A DNA stretch of 61,311 bases from Algibacter mikhailovii (GTDB taxonomy: Bacteria; Bacteroidota; Bacteroidia; Flavobacteriales; Flavobacteriaceae): positions 1 through 61,311 of the forward strand of contig NZ_BMWZ01000012.1 of assembly GCF_014651495.1 (NCBI RefSeq). The letters are read 5' to 3'. Below the pieces are notes generated by a model. That model worked only from the letters and a program-made list of their open reading frames with translations, was not told the DNA's origin and did no database searches. Shown piece after piece: positions 1-9,916 of this stretch. Every line of letters starts with the position of its first letter. Within the stretch, counting starts at the first letter, position 1. The position numbers and the translations under genes were made by a program.

Positions 1-1
1 G

Positions 2-3000
2 TTGCCTGGTGCTAATGTGCTTGCTATTCATACGCCTACAGGCACAAAGTATGGTGCGGCTTCAAATTTTGACGGCCGTTTTAATTTGTTAAACTTAAGG
101 GTAGGTGGACCATATACTATTACTATTAGTTTTGTAGGGTATAAGGATCAAACCTTAAATGATGTTTTTTTAAGCCTTGGTAACACCCAAAACATTGATG
201 TTATTATGGCAGAAGATAGCGAACAGCTAGAAACTGTAGTCATACAAGGTACTGGTGGAACTGGCACCTTTAGTAGTGATAGGACAGGAGCGGAAACCAG
301 TGTTGGAAGACGTGAGCTCAAGCGTTTACCTACGATTTCAAGATCAGCGTCTGATTTTACAAGGTTAGAACCAACGGCGAGCGGAAATTCATTTGGTGGA
401 CGAAATGATCAATTCAATAACTTTTCACTGGATGGGGCTATTTTTAATAACCCTTTTGGTTTGGATGCCGCCACGCCTGGAGGACAAACCTCTTCACAAC
501 CCATTTCAATTGATGCTATTGATCAAATTCAGGTCTCTATAGCGCCTTATGATGTAACGCAATCTGGATTTACCGGAGCTTCAGTAAATGCAGTGACAAA
601 AAGTGGATCAAATGATTTTCATGGAACGGTTTATGGTTTTTATAGAAATGAAAGTATGACCGGAAAGAAAATTAAAGGGGAAGATGTAACGCGCCCCGAC
701 TTAAATCAATCGCAATACGGTGTTAGTGTTGGTGGTCCTTTAGTAAAGAATAAATTATTCTTTTTTGTGAATTTTGAAAAAGATGAGCGTGATGATTTAG
801 GTACCAATGGCTGGGTGCCAAACACGGGTTCTGGAGCTATTAATGAATCTCGAGTAACGGAAACCGATTTAATGGCCGTACAAAGTGCCCTAGGTACGCT
901 AGGATATAATACCGGAGCTTATGAAGGCTTTACCTATGCATCAAACTCTACCAAGGGTATTATGAAGTTAGACTGGAACATAAATGATAATAATCGTTTA
1001 GCTATTATTTATAATTTCTTAAATGCATCAAAAGAAAAACCTGCGCATCCAACAGCCTTAGGGTTTAGAGGGCCAAATGCCACAACATTACAGTTTCAAA
1101 ACTCAGGTTATGAAATCAATAATAATATTCAATCGGTGCAATTAGAATTAAATTCAACCATTTCCGAAGAATCTACCAATAAATTGCAAGTTGGATATAC
1201 GCATTTTGATGATTTTAGAAATCCATTGTCTACGCCAGCTCCGGCCATAACTATTCAAGAAGGCGGATCAAATTATATAATAGCCGGTCATGAACCTTTT
1301 TCTATTCATAATAAACTCGATCAAAAGGTTTTTCAGTTTACAGACAATCTAAACTTTTTTAAAGGCGACCATACATTTACTGTGGGTATGTCTTTTGAAA
1401 AATTTGAGTTTGATAATTCCTTTAATTTAGGGGCTTATGGTTTTGGTGATGATCGTGGCTATGTTGGTGCTTTTGGTGCTTTCGCCTCACTTGCAGACTT
1501 CCAGACGGCTATTGGGAATGGCTTAATCGCCGATGCCATTACCGCAGCAGAAAACACGTTCAACACGAATAATGCAAATGACTCTTGGGCCCTTGCTGAA
1601 ACTAATGTGGGACAGCTTGCCTTTTATTTTCAAGATGAATGGAACGTTTCTGAAAAGTTTAAGTTAACAGCTGGATTACGTTTTGATAAACCTTTGTTTT
1701 TTGATACGGCTCAAAAAGCACAAGAAGTTATAGATAGAGCATGTTGTTATGTGCCAGATATCCCATATGTAAATCCAAACACAGGGGAAACCGTTTTTCT
1801 TGATAACACACAAATGCCAAGTAATGATTGGTTAGTATCCCCAAGAGTTGGTTTTAATTATGATGTTAAAGGAGACAAGACTTTCCAATTTCGCGGTGGA
1901 ACAGGTGTGTTTACCGGGCGATTCCCATTTGTATGGTTAGGAAATCAAGTTGCTAACCCAGAAGTGTTTTTCTATCAGGCCGTAGATCCTGATTATAAAT
2001 TCCCTCAAGTATGGCGAACTAATATAGGTTCTGACTATAAATTTGAAAATGGACTAATTTTAACGGGTGATGTAGCTTACACAAAAGACATCAATGGTGC
2101 TCATGTGCAAAACTGGGGCTTATTGCCGCCTTCAGGAACGTTGCAAGGTGTTGATAATAGACCTGTTTATTTGGAATCAGATATTATAAACAACGCCTAT
2201 GTTTTTACGAATTCAGATAAGGGGCGTATTTGGAATGCTTCTTTAAAAGGACAGAAAACATTCAAGAATGGATTTTATACCATGTTAGCTTATAGTTACT
2301 TAAATTCTAAAGATGTTAATTCTATAGAAGCTGAAATCACAGGCGATGCGTTTGCTTTTAACCCTGCTTTAGGGAATGTGAATGATGACGTGCTTGCTTA
2401 TTCCAAGTATGGCGATAATCATAGAGTAATTGGTGTAGCTAGTAAAAAATGGGACTACGGAAATGATAAATGGTCAACTACCATTTCTACCTTTTTTGAA
2501 TATGCTAAAGGCGGACGCTTTAATTATACATACGGAGGTGACATAAATGGTGATGGTTCTGGTCTTAATGATTTAATTTATATTCCAACATCAGGTGAGA
2601 TTGGTCAAATGCAATTTAGTAACGCCGGTGATGCCGCTGCGCTAGACGCTTATATTAATCAAGATGACTATCTTAAAGGTAGAAGAGGACAATATGCAGA
2701 GCGCTACGGCGCTATAGCACCTTGGAGAAGTAGATGGGATCTTAAGGTTTTACAAGATTTTAGGTTGAAAGTGTCTGAAACCAAAACCAATACCATTCAA
2801 TTTAGTTTAGATGTTTTGAACTTGGGTAATTTGTTAAACTCAGATTGGGGGGTTATTCAGCAGCCAAACAATGTACAGCCTATAGGTGTTACTGTGGATG
2901 ATGCTGGCGTACCAACATACTCATTCAATCAAAATCAAACCACAACTTTTGGCTATGATTCTAGTTTGGCTTCCAGATGGCAGGCTCAAATTGGTTTACG

Positions 3001-3013
3001 TTATATTTTCTAA
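2..3013 (+). CDS. Oar-like TonB-dependent outer-membrane receptor, 5' end missing
   Basis: The reading frame is open at the left edge, so the signal peptide and true start lie outside the window; 1003 residues are visible. It begins inside a carboxypeptidase-regulatory-like (CarbopepD_reg) domain (about residues 1-70, with the typical FDGRFNLLNL and SFVGYK segments). A plug domain follows (about 80-210, with SIDAIDQIQVSIAPYDV and VNAVTKSGSNDFHG), then a long beta-barrel ending in an aromatic C-terminus (LRYIF), as expected of outer-membrane barrels. The GRNDQFNNFSLDGA segment and the lack of a SusD partner fit the Oar-like subgroup rather than SusC. Such receptors import unknown substrates or export-associated ligands by TonB energy. 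The substrate cannot be read from the sequence. The next gene starts 114 bases downstream, in an unrelated housekeeping pair. Confidence 0.9.
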   Translation: MPGANVLAIHTPTGTKYGAASNFDGRFNLLNLRVGGPYTITISFVGYKDQTLNDVFLSLGNTQNIDVIMAEDSEQLETVVIQGTGGTGTFSSDRTGAETSVGRRELKRLPTISRSASDFTRLEPTASGNSFGGRNDQFNNFSLDGAIFNNPFGLDAATPGGQTSSQPISIDAIDQIQVSIAPYDVTQSGFTGASVNAVTKSGSNDFHGTVYGFYRNESMTGKKIKGEDVTRPDLNQSQYGVSVGGPLVKNKLFFFVNFEKDERDDLGTNGWVPNTGSGAINESRVTETDLMAVQSALGTLGYNTGAYEGFTYASNSTKGIMKLDWNINDNNRLAIIYNFLNASKEKPAHPTALGFRGPNATTLQFQNSGYEINNNIQSVQLELNSTISEESTNKLQVGYTHFDDFRNPLSTPAPAITIQEGGSNYIIAGHEPFSIHNKLDQKVFQFTDNLNFFKGDHTFTVGMSFEKFEFDNSFNLGAYGFGDDRGYVGAFGAFASLADFQTAIGNGLIADAITAAENTFNTNNANDSWALAETNVGQLAFYFQDEWNVSEKFKLTAGLRFDKPLFFDTAQKAQEVIDRACCYVPDIPYVNPNTGETVFLDNTQMPSNDWLVSPRVGFNYDVKGDKTFQFRGGTGVFTGRFPFVWLGNQVANPEVFFYQAVDPDYKFPQVWRTNIGSDYKFENGLILTGDVAYTKDINGAHVQNWGLLPPSGTLQGVDNRPVYLESDIINNAYVFTNSDKGRIWNASLKGQKTFKNGFYTMLAYSYLNSKDVNSIEAEITGDAFAFNPALGNVNDDVLAYSKYGDNHRVIGVASKKWDYGNDKWSTTISTFFEYAKGGRFNYTYGGDINGDGSGLNDLIYIPTSGEIGQMQFSNAGDAAALDAYINQDDYLKGRRGQYAERYGAIAPWRSRWDLKVLQDFRLKVSETKTNTIQFSLDVLNLGNLLNSDWGVIQQPNNVQPIGVTVDDAGVPTYSFNQNQTTTFGYDSSLASRWQAQIGLRYIF

Positions 3014-3127
3014 CAAAATATCATATATATTCTTAAATTTGCGCTCCTATTTAGGGGCGCATTTTGTTATGCTAAAACCAATTAAAAGAATCTAATTTCT
3101 TTCAATAAGAAAGATTAAGCAGATAAC

Positions 3128-3595
3128 ATGAAATATTCAAGACTTACAAAAGAACAGTTTGAAGAATTACACCAAGAATTTATAAACTTTCTAGCCACAC
3201 AATCTGTGAATGCAGAGGAGTGGGCCAATCTGAAAGTTAATAAGCCTGAATTGGCAGAAACCGAGCTTGATGTGTTTAGTGATTTAATTTGGGAAGGTGT
3301 GTTAAATAAGGCTGAATACCTGGAACATATTTCTGCGCAACACATGTATCTCTTTCAGTTAGGTGATGATAAAATGCATGCTATAGTCATTAACTTAAAA
3401 AATGATAAGGATATTACAACTCCTGAAGGCTATGCTTGGCTTCGTGATAATCTAATGGATGACAATGTTGAATTTTTACAGGCAGACAAGGACTATTCTG
3501 ATGATAAAAACCTAGATAAGTTTAAAATGATTGAACAGGGCGCAGTTATTACCAAAGGCGATTTGTATCAATATTTTAATAATTTAATTAACTAG
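3128..3595 (+). CDS. Conserved small Bacteroidota protein (DUF6495-like)
   Basis: This 155-residue soluble protein has no signal peptide or membrane segment. It is acidic and probably mostly helical, with the N-terminal pattern RLTKEQFEELHQEFINFLA. It resembles, from memory, the uncharacterised DUF6495 family found in Bacteroidota; I cannot confirm that by search. It ends 15 bases before hisS on the same strand, so the two are probably co-transcribed, which hints at a link to translation or simply at a conserved gene order. No catalytic motif is visible and no function is proposed. Confidence 0.75.
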   Translation: MKYSRLTKEQFEELHQEFINFLATQSVNAEEWANLKVNKPELAETELDVFSDLIWEGVLNKAEYLEHISAQHMYLFQLGDDKMHAIVINLKNDKDITTPEGYAWLRDNLMDDNVEFLQADKDYSDDKNLDKFKMIEQGAVITKGDLYQYFNNLIN

Positions 3596-3610
3596 ATTAA
3601 GAAGTAATAA

Positions 3611-4987
3611 ATGGCTCAAAAACCAAGTATCCCAAAAGGAACGCGAGATTTTAATCCAGATCAAGTTGCGAAGCGAAACTATATTTTTAATACCATTCGT
3701 GGTGCTTTTGAAACGTTTGGATTTCAGTCTATTGAAACACCAAGTTTTGAAAACTCAGCTACTTTAATGGGGAAGTATGGTGATGAGGGCGACCGTTTAA
3801 TTTTTAAGATTTTAAATTCTGGAGATTTTCTTTCAAAATCAAATCCCGAAGCCTATAATAATAAGGACTCTGTTGCCTTGACGCCGTCTATTTCAGAAAA
3901 AGCCTTAAGATATGATTTAACGGTTCCGTTTGCTCGCTATGTGGTACAACATCAAAATGAAATTGAATTCCCGTTTAAGCGTTATCAAATACAACCTGTT
4001 TGGAGGGCCGATAGACCTCAAAAAGGACGTTTTAGAGAGTTTTATCAATGTGATGCCGATGTGGTTGGAAGCAAATCATTATGGCAGGAAGTAGAATTTA
4101 TTCAATTATACGATGCTGTTTTTTCAGCTTTAAAATTAGATGGTGTAACCATAAAAATTAATAATAGAAAAATTCTTTCGGGCATTGCTGAAGTTATTGG
4201 TGCCTCTGATAAACTCATTGATTTTACAGTTGCGTTGGATAAGCTTGATAAAATAGGTGAGGAGAAAGTCAAAGAAGAAATGCTGTCTAAAGGTATTTCT
4301 GAGGAAGGAATTACTAAGCTGCAGCCTTTATTTACCTTATCGGGTGACTTTAAGTCTCAAATTGAAGGTTTAAAGGGAATTTTATCATCGTCAGTAGAAG
4401 GGCAAAAAGGAATTGAGGAGTTAACCTTTATTAATGCTGCCATTTCAGAATTAGGTCTGTCTACTGCAAATCTCCAGCTAGATGTGACGTTGGCAAGAGG
4501 TTTAAATTATTACACGGGGGCCATTTTTGAAGTATCAGCTCCAGAAACTGTTAAAATGGGTTCCATAGGCGGTGGGGGACGTTATGATGACCTAACCGGT
4601 ATCTTCGGAATGAAAGATGTTAGTGGGGTAGGTATTAGTTTTGGTTTAGACCGCATTTATTTGGTTTTAGAAGAACTCAACTTATTTCCTGAAACCGTAA
4701 AGAAGCATATTGATGTCCTTTTTATAAACTTTGGTGACAAAGAAGCGTTGTTTAGTTTAAAAGCTATTAAAGTTTTACGTGCTCAAGGTATTCATGCTGA
4801 ATTATACCCAGATGCCTCCAAAATGAAAAAGCAAATGAATCATGCCAATAAGCGTTCCATTCCATTTGTTGTTTTAGTGGGTGATCAAGAAATAGAGACC
4901 AATACCTATACACTAAAAAATATGAGGACTGGAGAGCAGGATAAGCTGTCTTTGGAAGCCTTGTGTTCTGCCGTAAAAACATCTTAA
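3611..4987 (+). CDS. hisS: Histidine--tRNA ligase
   Basis: This is a class II aminoacyl-tRNA synthetase of 458 residues that charges tRNA-His with histidine using ATP in the cytoplasm. The N-terminus has the family opening PKGTRDF. Motif 2 is visible around [22 protein letters not shown], with the arginine that contacts ATP. The histidine-binding 'HisA' signature is present as [14 protein letters not shown], and motif 3 lies in [14 protein letters not shown] and [11 protein letters not shown]. The C-terminal 100 residues form the anticodon-binding domain ([11 protein letters not shown] through VVLVGDQEI). The length is normal for the Bacteroidota type. A strong intrinsic terminator follows 68 bases after the stop. 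Confidence 0.97.
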   Translation: MAQKPSIPKGTRDFNPDQVAKRNYIFNTIRGAFETFGFQSIETPSFENSATLMGKYGDEGDRLIFKILNSGDFLSKSNPEAYNNKDSVALTPSISEKALRYDLTVPFARYVVQHQNEIEFPFKRYQIQPVWRADRPQKGRFREFYQCDADVVGSKSLWQEVEFIQLYDAVFSALKLDGVTIKINNRKILSGIAEVIGASDKLIDFTVALDKLDKIGEEKVKEEMLSKGISEEGITKLQPLFTLSGDFKSQIEGLKGILSSSVEGQKGIEELTFINAAISELGLSTANLQLDVTLARGLNYYTGAIFEVSAPETVKMGSIGGGGRYDDLTGIFGMKDVSGVGISFGLDRIYLVLEELNLFPETVKKHIDVLFINFGDKEALFSLKAIKVLRAQGIHAELYPDASKMKKQMNHANKRSIPFVVLVGDQEIETNTYTLKNMRTGEQDKLSLEALCSAVKTS

Positions 4988-5054
4988 AAACTGTTTTAAG
5001 TTCATAAGGTTATAAAATTTGAGTACCAAGTATACTCAACAATTAAATATGTTT

Positions 5055-5099
5055 AATGTCGTTAAATCGGGTATACCGAGCTGTAACGGCATTTTTTTT
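5055..5099 (+). terminator. Intrinsic terminator after hisS
   Basis: AATGTCGTTA (5055-5064) pairs with TAACGGCATT (5084-5093) with one G-T wobble. The intervening CGG-GTATA-CCG extends the hairpin, and eight T follow at 5092-5099. The structure closes the hisS transcript and isolates it from the alginate locus. Confidence 0.85.
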
Positions 5100-5396
5100 G
5101 TGTTTTGGCATATGACAATTGTTTAAATATTTAGAGATAAAAATGCTCTAAATTATAGTTTCTAGGCTTTATAGTAGTTAAATATGATCTATCCATAGTG
5201 CGTTTTTTTATTTTGTAAAATCATGTTTTTATGATTTTTCACTTTTTAAAAATTGAACCTTAAAAAATCCAGAACTTTACTTTACGTTTTAATCGAATTC
5301 CTTTTAAAGCGAGAGCTACAGAATCGTGCGCAATATATTGGGGTTATTATTTCAGAACGCCATAGGTGTTTTTCAATTTTTTTTAAAAAAAAACAT

Positions 5397-5462
5397 TTGT
5401 ATTATCGAAATAATACGCTATATTTGGAAAACCAAACTGGTAAACCAATTTGGTTTTCCAAA
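5397..5462 (+). promoter_or_regulatory. Promoter with overlapping tandem operator 1 (alginate regulon)
   Basis: The -33 element TTG lies at 5397-5399. A 19-base spacer leads to TATATTTG at 5419-5426, matching the Bacteroidota -7 consensus TAnnTTTG. The last bases of the -7 box open an operator array: TTTGGAAAACCAAA (5423-5436), ACTGGTAAACCAAT (5436-5449) and TTTGGTTTTCCAAA (5449-5462). The outer two copies are exact reverse complements of each other. A further TTTTACCAGTTAAA follows at 5471-5484. The TGGTnnACCA core resembles the known UxuR/ExuR-type (FCD GntR) operator. A protein bound here would cover the transcription start, which implies repression. The same arrangement recurs at 12123 and 15033. 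Confidence 0.8.
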
Positions 5463-5517
5463 AAACATTTTTTTACCAGTTAAATATTAACTAATACATT
5501 TAATAAACTATTACATT

Positions 5518-6438
5518 ATGAAAACAAAATTACTTTTATTATTACTATGTGTATCTGCTTTAGGATATGCTCAAGTTCAGCCAACTGTTCTAAATGATCA
5601 ATTTAATAGAATACCAAAAAGCTCAGGTAGTGATTGTGCTTGTTCTGGTTGGAGAAATACAGATATAGGTGATCAAGGTGGAACCTCTACAGATATTGAT
5701 GGAACAGGGTCAAATGATGCTGTGAAATTCGATAAGAATAACGATGATATTATTTATCAGGAAATTGCCGTTTTACCCAATACTGAATATAAAGTAACTT
5801 ATAGCTATCAGATTGAAGGAGAGACTTCTACTACAAGTATATTAGAGATGCGTGTTTTGAAAGGATCTGCCTATGTTGATGGGTATACGCCTGAATATAA
5901 AGGAACTGCAGATGCGCCTTCTAAAGGGTATGGTTATACTTCGTTAGCTCAAATAACAGAAGCTGCAAACAATATTTCCGCGATAGCTGTAACAGGAACT
6001 GCTGATGACGAGTATTATCCTGGTGACTTTACGTTCAATACTGGAGATGAAACAAGTATAGTTCTTTTTGCACGTGGAATTGGAGGAGCAGATCCTGGAG
6101 TTGGAGGAAGTCCAAAAGGATATGATTTTATAAATGGAGATGAATCAGTAAGACTTGATTTTATGGTTTTAACCAATGAGTCTTCTTTATCAACAGAAGA
6201 CGTTTTGGCTTCAAAATTCAAAATATATCCTAACCCTGCAAATGATATTATTACCATTGCATCAAACAACATTGATATCACATCTATATCTGTATATAGT
6301 GTGTTAGGAAAACAAGTTTTAGCGGGATTAGAGTTGGAAAACGACCGTTTAAATATTTCTGAACTGGCAAAAGGTGTTTATTTCTTGAAAATAAACTCAG
6401 ATCAAGGCGCAGTAACGAAAAAGATAATTAAAGAATAG
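5518..6438 (+). CDS. T9SS-exported putative carbohydrate-binding protein
   Basis: The 306-residue protein has a signal peptide (residues 1-19, ending GYAQ) and no lipobox. Residues about 20-215 look like one beta-sandwich module. It contains NDDIIYQEIAVLPNTEYKV, a pattern also seen in the C-terminal modules of the lipoproteins at 20205 and 21414 (YQE/YQQ, then V-x-P-G-x-x-Y). Residues about 228-306 are a typical T9SS type A sorting domain (KFKIYPNPANDIITI, then LAKGVYFLKI and a basic end), so the mature protein should leave the cell or be anchored to its surface. No lyase motif is seen. It is the first gene behind operator 1, followed by a terminator. By position I infer an alginate-binding role; this is not shown by the sequence alone. 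Confidence 0.75.
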   Translation: MKTKLLLLLLCVSALGYAQVQPTVLNDQFNRIPKSSGSDCACSGWRNTDIGDQGGTSTDIDGTGSNDAVKFDKNNDDIIYQEIAVLPNTEYKVTYSYQIEGETSTTSILEMRVLKGSAYVDGYTPEYKGTADAPSKGYGYTSLAQITEAANNISAIAVTGTADDEYYPGDFTFNTGDETSIVLFARGIGGADPGVGGSPKGYDFINGDESVRLDFMVLTNESSLSTEDVLASKFKIYPNPANDIITIASNNIDITSISVYSVLGKQVLAGLELENDRLNISELAKGVYFLKINSDQGAVTKKIIKE

Positions 6439-6456
6439 TTGATTTAGTTTTATTTT

Positions 6457-6493
6457 GAAAAAGTCTTTTATTCGTAAAAGGCTTTTTCTTTTT
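6457..6493 (+). terminator. Intrinsic terminator after the T9SS binding protein
   Basis: GAAAAAGTCTTTTA (6457-6470), loop TTCG, and TAAAAGGCTTTTTC (6475-6488) form a 14-base-pair stem with one wobble, followed by five T. No clear TAnnTTTG promoter lies between it and the PL6 gene at 6537. Read-through from operator 1 may therefore feed the downstream genes at a lower level. Confidence 0.75.
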
Positions 6494-6536
6494 ATATAAA
6501 CTATGAATTAATTATTCAGGAACAAAATAGAATGTC

Positions 6537-8843
6537 ATGAAAAAAGTTGTGTTTTTTTTAAGTGTATTGTTTTTAAGTTTTGGATGTGAAAAAGCACCAA
6601 TTAGTAAAGCAATTAAGGTTGCTAATGCCAATGAACTTTCCGAATCCATTGCAAATGCGCAACCTGGTGATGAAATTGTTTTAGCTAATGGGGTGTGGAG
6701 GGATGTTGAAATTAAATTTAGCGCCAAGGGAACCGAAGATTGGCCAATTGTGTTAAAAGCAGAAACTGAAGGTGGCGTTTTTATAGAAGGTGTTTCAAGT
6801 CTTGAACTTAGCGGTGAATATTTAGAAGTAGAAGGTTTATTCTTTAGAAATGGGCATTCCCCTAAAAGCAATGTTATAGCTTTTAGAACGAGTGAGAAAG
6901 AAGTGGCAAATCATTGTTCAGTTTCCAATTGTGTTATTTTAGATTTTAATAACCTGAATCGCGATGACGATAATCTTTGGGTTCAATTTTATGGAAAGAA
7001 CAATACATTAAGTCATTGTTATCTTGCCGGAAAGACCAATGGCGGACCAACCGTACGTGTTGACCTTAAGGGAAATCAAAGCATTAGGAATTACCATCAG
7101 ATTATTAACAATCACTTTGGACCAAGACCTAGAAAAGGTGGTGCACGAGGAGAAACCATTCAGTTAGGAAGTAGTTTTACATCCATGTCTCCAAGTAATA
7201 CTACAATTGCAAACAACTTATTTGAAGCTTGTAATGGCGAGGTAGAAATTATTTCAAGTAAAACAAATTTTAATATTATTAAGAACAACGTGTTTTACAA
7301 GAGTGAAGGCTCGGTTGTAACGCGTCATGGTAATTATTGTTTGATTGACGGTAACTACTTTATTGGAGATGGTGAAAATGAAAATTTTGGAGGGATTAGA
7401 ATCGTTAACACGGGGCACTGGATTACCAATAATCTCTTTTATAATTTAAAGGGGAAAAATTTTAGAAGTCCATTGGCCATAATGAATGGTATTCCTAAGT
7501 CACCTTTAAACAGATATAATCAAGTGACTGATGTTGTAGTGGCGTATAACACCTATGTAAATTCTAATGCGCCATGGCAATTTGGTGTAGGTACAAATAT
7601 TGATCAAGCAGATGTATTACCTAAATCAGAAATACGTTCCGCAAGACCCTTAAGAACCGAAGTAGTTAATAATGTTATATATAATGAGGTTGGTGATCCC
7701 AATCCTATTATTGAACACGATAAAGCTGATGGTGTTACTTTTGCAAGTAATATAATCGATAATAATGATGTTTTATTTGCAAAGCGTGATGGGTTGGATT
7801 CAAAAACCCTAAGCTTAACTAGTATTGGTGAAGATCTTAGTGTGCCTTTATTGGGTTTCGAAGATGTTGAAATTTATAGTGGGTTTGATTTTGAAACCAT
7901 TACAAAAGATATTTTAGGAAATCCAAGAAGTAAGTCGAATCAAATAGGTGCATTTTTAAACTCAGAGACCATCGATTTAGACCTCCTAGATAAAACTAAA
8001 TATGGTGCAAATTGGTATTCTAATGTGGTTGAAGTTAAAGAACCAACAACACATAGTGTGACCAATGAGGCAGAGTTGGTTTCAAAATTAAAGGCCGCAG
8101 AAAATAACGACATTATAGAATTAAAGGATGGTGTCTTTGCGGTTTCAGAGTCTTTAATTATAAGCAAACCTATAGTTATTCAATCTAAAGGAAAGACGGA
8201 GATAGTATATAATGGTCCAGCAAATACACCTGCTTTTGCCTTACATCCATATGGTAAACTTAAACTTAAGAACATTAAATTAAAGGGAACAAATACACAA
8301 TTCGCATTTGCTAGCTTGAAAGAAAATATGTTTAATCATTTTGGTTTAGAAGTTAGTGATTCAGAAATCAGTCATTTTAATTATGCATTAAAGGTGTATA
8401 AGCAATCATTTGCAGAAGAAATTACTTTTACGAATACCAGCATTTCAAATTGTGAAAATGGACTTGAATTATCAGAAGAAACAAATGATAGAGGGGATTA
8501 TAACACAGAATATTTAACCGTTAATAACTGTAGCTTTAATGCTGTAAAAAGTAATGTTATAGACTATTATAGAGGTGGTTATGATGAATCTACAATTGGA
8601 GGGAATCTTTTGGTGTTGAATTCTATATTTACTAACTGCGGGGCGAATGAAAAAGGCCGTATGCTATTAAATCATCGCGGTATTGTAAATGTGACTATTT
8701 CTAATAATACCTTTAAAGACAATAATGTAGATTTTGTAGCCATTTTATGGGGTGCGAAAAACAACAATGCGTCAGAGAATAGTATTACGAATTCTGGGCA
8801 AATAAAAACAGAGCAAAATTTGAAATTAAAATTAATGTACTAG
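6537..8843 (+). CDS. PL6 alginate lyase lipoprotein, two-domain type
   Basis: A 768-residue parallel beta-helix enzyme that would cut alginate by beta-elimination. The signal peptide ends in a lipobox with Cys17 (LSFGC). The N-terminal beta-helix (about 25-480) is a chondroitinase-B-type PL6 domain. It has the family segment GGARGETIQLG and the catalytic pair expected for PL6: Lys242 in EIISSKT and Arg263 in VVTRHG. Their 21-residue spacing equals that of the Lys220/Arg241 pair of the characterised enzyme AlyGC. A second beta-helix (about 505-768) follows, as in two-domain PL6 enzymes. The stop lies five bases before the KDG kinase start, so the two are co-transcribed. Substrate preference between G- and M-blocks cannot be read. 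Lipoylation places it in the periplasm or on the surface. Confidence 0.92.
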   Translation: MKKVVFFLSVLFLSFGCEKAPISKAIKVANANELSESIANAQPGDEIVLANGVWRDVEIKFSAKGTEDWPIVLKAETEGGVFIEGVSSLELSGEYLEVEGLFFRNGHSPKSNVIAFRTSEKEVANHCSVSNCVILDFNNLNRDDDNLWVQFYGKNNTLSHCYLAGKTNGGPTVRVDLKGNQSIRNYHQIINNHFGPRPRKGGARGETIQLGSSFTSMSPSNTTIANNLFEACNGEVEIISSKTNFNIIKNNVFYKSEGSVVTRHGNYCLIDGNYFIGDGENENFGGIRIVNTGHWITNNLFYNLKGKNFRSPLAIMNGIPKSPLNRYNQVTDVVVAYNTYVNSNAPWQFGVGTNIDQADVLPKSEIRSARPLRTEVVNNVIYNEVGDPNPIIEHDKADGVTFASNIIDNNDVLFAKRDGLDSKTLSLTSIGEDLSVPLLGFEDVEIYSGFDFETITKDILGNPRSKSNQIGAFLNSETIDLDLLDKTKYGANWYSNVVEVKEPTTHSVTNEAELVSKLKAAENNDIIELKDGVFAVSESLIISKPIVIQSKGKTEIVYNGPANTPAFALHPYGKLKLKNIKLKGTNTQFAFASLKENMFNHFGLEVSDSEISHFNYALKVYKQSFAEEITFTNTSISNCENGLELSEETNDRGDYNTEYLTVNNCSFNAVKSNVIDYYRGGYDESTIGGNLLVLNSIFTNCGANEKGRMLLNHRGIVNVTISNNTFKDNNVDFVAILWGAKNNNASENSITNSGQIKTEQNLKLKLMY

Positions 8844-8848
8844 AAATT

Positions 8849-9847
8849 ATGAATAAAAAAGTTGTCACTTTTGGAGAGGTAATGATGCGTTTGTCTCCTC
8901 CGGGATATGAAAAATTTTCTCAGGCTTCATCATTCGAACTCGTTTATGGAGGTGGAGAAGCTAATGTTGGTATATCATGTGCTTATTTGGGAATGGAGGC
9001 AACTCATGTGACTCGTTTTCCAGACAATGCGCTTGGAAAAGCGGCCACACAATTTTTACGCAGGCATTGGCTCAATACAGATTATGTTGTGTATGGCGAT
9101 GATATGATGGGCAAGTATTTCCTTGAGAAAGGGGCTGTTCATAGACCAAGTGAGGTGATTTATGAACGCGAAGGCTCGGCGTTCTCCTTAATACAGCCTG
9201 AAATGGTGAATTGGGAAGAAATACTTAAAGATGCAGATTGGTTTCATTGGACAGGAATTACACCGGCAATTTCAGAAGGCGCGGCTCAGTGCTGCCTAGA
9301 TGCAATTAAAACGGCGAATAGACTGGGTGTAACTGTTTCAGGCGATGTCAATTCACGAAATAATATGTGGAAATATGGTAAAACGATGCGACAGGTGATT
9401 CCGGATATGGTGAAAAATACGGATGTTGTAATAACCAGTAGTAGAGGGATACGAGAAATGTTTGATTTTGGTAGTCCAGAAGACGGTTTTCAGGATTTGG
9501 CAAAAATATTAATTAGCAATTTTCCAGGTATTAAAAAGGTGGTGAAAAAAACAAGAAGAATCATGAGTGCTTCTCATCACCAAATCCAAGGTAAATTATG
9601 GAATGGTGAAAAGTATATTAAAACAGATATGCTTAACATTACTCATATTATAGATCGTGTGGGTACTGGAGATGCTTTTGCTGCAGGATTAATATATGGC
9701 TTATTGCATTATAAAGATAAGCAGGCTTTAGATTTTGCTTCTGCTGCATGTGCATTAAAACATACGGTTCCTGGTGATGTAAATACCGTTTCTCTTGAAA
9801 ATGTGCTTAGTTTAATGGAAGGTGATTCCGGTGAAATTAAGCGGTAG
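8849..9847 (+). CDS. kdgK: 2-dehydro-3-deoxygluconate (KDG) kinase, PfkB family
   Basis: A 332-residue cytoplasmic ribokinase-fold enzyme that would phosphorylate KDG to KDPG with ATP. The N-terminal PfkB pattern is visible (VTFGEVMMRLSPPGYEKF, then YGGGEANVGISCAYLG), and so is the second PfkB signature DRVGTGDAFAAGLIYG, with Asp275 as the expected catalytic base. KDG is what a DEH reductase makes from the alginate monomer, so its place between two alginate lyase genes agrees with this substrate. It is separated from the PL6 gene by five bases and from the PL7 gene by 69 bases. Other PfkB sugar kinases (fructokinase, ribokinase) look alike, so substrate assignment leans on context. Confidence 0.88.
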   Translation: MNKKVVTFGEVMMRLSPPGYEKFSQASSFELVYGGGEANVGISCAYLGMEATHVTRFPDNALGKAATQFLRRHWLNTDYVVYGDDMMGKYFLEKGAVHRPSEVIYEREGSAFSLIQPEMVNWEEILKDADWFHWTGITPAISEGAAQCCLDAIKTANRLGVTVSGDVNSRNNMWKYGKTMRQVIPDMVKNTDVVITSSRGIREMFDFGSPEDGFQDLAKILISNFPGIKKVVKKTRRIMSASHHQIQGKLWNGEKYIKTDMLNITHIIDRVGTGDAFAAGLIYGLLHYKDKQALDFASAACALKHTVPGDVNTVSLENVLSLMEGDSGEIKR

Positions 9848-9916
9848 GAATGGATATATACGCTTAAGTATAGTTGCTATCAGGATAATGTTTAAAATCC
9901 AAATCATTATGTCATT

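Noticed and set aside
2886-3095. A 69-codon ORF overlapping the receptor gene's 3' end
   Set aside because: It is an out-of-frame shadow of the beta-barrel coding sequence and has no ribosome site.
5253-5483. A 76-codon ORF upstream of the first alginate gene
   Set aside because: It runs through the promoter and operator array and its product is a translation of those palindromes.
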